Source: Vitreoscilla sp.
GTDB lineage: Bacteria; Pseudomonadota; Gammaproteobacteria; Burkholderiales; Neisseriaceae
DNA: 6,640 nt
Direction: 5' to 3'
Assembly (NCBI GenBank): GCA_030150505.1
Contig: JASLFS010000011.1
Span: forward strand, 1-6,640
Shown one piece after another: positions 6,519 through 6,640 of this stretch. The notes under the pieces were generated by a model. It did not search any database, was not told the DNA's origin, and saw only the letters and a program-made list of their open reading frames with translations. The position numbers were made by a program, and so were the translations under genes. Numbering within the stretch: the stretch's first letter is position 1; every line of letters begins with the position of its first letter.

Positions 6519-6539
6519 AAATTGATTTATTATCAATTT
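6519..6539 (+). other. AT-rich inverted repeat between prlC and the tRNA gene
   Basis: AAATTGAT (6519-6526) and ATCAATTT (6532-6539) form an 8-bp stem with a 5-nt loop. The pairs are almost all A-T, so it is weak. It sits in the very AT-rich stretch before the tRNA promoter, which may act as an upstream (UP-like) element. Confidence 0.3.
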
Positions 6540-6575
6540 GTTAAAAAATTATTTAAAATAAATTGCAAATAGTTG

Positions 6576-6604
6576 TTGACGAATCAGAGGAAACGCATTA
6601 ATAT
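6576..6604 (+). promoter_or_regulatory. Promoter of the tRNA-Lys gene
   Basis: TTGACG (6576-6581, 5 of 6) and TAATAT (6599-6604, 4 of 6) are separated by exactly 17 bp. The predicted start near 6611 lies about 9 nt before the mature tRNA 5' end at 6620. AT-rich DNA lies immediately upstream, as is common for strong stable-RNA promoters. Confidence 0.7.
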
Positions 6605-6619
6605 TTGCATCCTCTTATC

Positions 6620-6640
6620 GGGTCGTTAGCTCAGCCGGTA
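6620..6640 (+). tRNA. tRNA-Lys, 5' part only (cut by the right edge)
   Basis: The last 21 nt read as the beginning of a tRNA: acceptor strand GGGTCGT (6620-6626), the TA linker, D-stem strand GCTC (6629-6632) and the D-loop start AGCCGGTA. The first 15 bases match what I know of the bacterial lysine tRNA (E. coli begins GGGTCGTTAGCTCAG). The anticodon lies outside the window, so the amino-acid identity rests on this 5' similarity. The rest of the gene, and possibly more tRNAs, would continue to the right. Confidence 0.82.

Overview
The window looks like an ordinary chromosomal housekeeping stretch from an AT-rich member of the Neisseriaceae (roughly 40% G+C by eye). The best taxonomic clue is the inverted pair of AGGCTGCCTGAA 12-mers at 138-165. 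From memory, this is the DNA uptake sequence dialect described for Simonsiella and its relatives. Placing DUS pairs back to back as a transcription terminator is typical of this family. A Simonsiella/Alysiella/Snodgrassella-like organism fits both the DUS and the base composition, but genus is inference only.

Layout from left to right: (1) 1-68, a possible start of a minus-strand gene cut by the window edge. (2) 136-167, the DUS-containing terminator hairpin. (3) 181-1233, minus strand, a complete transaldolase of the long ~350-residue type (tal). (4) 1335-1365, a strong minus-strand terminator for the next gene. (5) 1389-3437, minus strand, a complete OPT-family transporter, with a consensus -35 box and a 12-bp palindrome upstream. 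(6) 3690-4232, minus strand, a complete gamma-carbonic-anhydrase-like hexapeptide protein (YrdA type). (7) 4458-6479, plus strand, a complete M3 metallopeptidase, oligopeptidase A (prlC), divergent from yrdA across a 225-bp gap. (8) 6620-6640, the first 21 nt of a plus-strand tRNA, best read as tRNA-Lys, with its own promoter and cut by the right edge.

Each protein gene appears to be its own transcription unit. The gaps are 113 to 252 bp, and tal, OPT and prlC are each followed by a hairpin. The only functional link that suggests itself is that the OPT protein may import oligopeptides while PrlC degrades oligopeptides in the cytoplasm. They are separated by yrdA and lie on opposite strands, so this is weak. 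I saw no mobile element, CRISPR array, rRNA, prophage gene, frameshift or broken gene. No gap exceeds 300 bp, and I did not find a novel system. What merits a second look is regulatory detail in the gaps.
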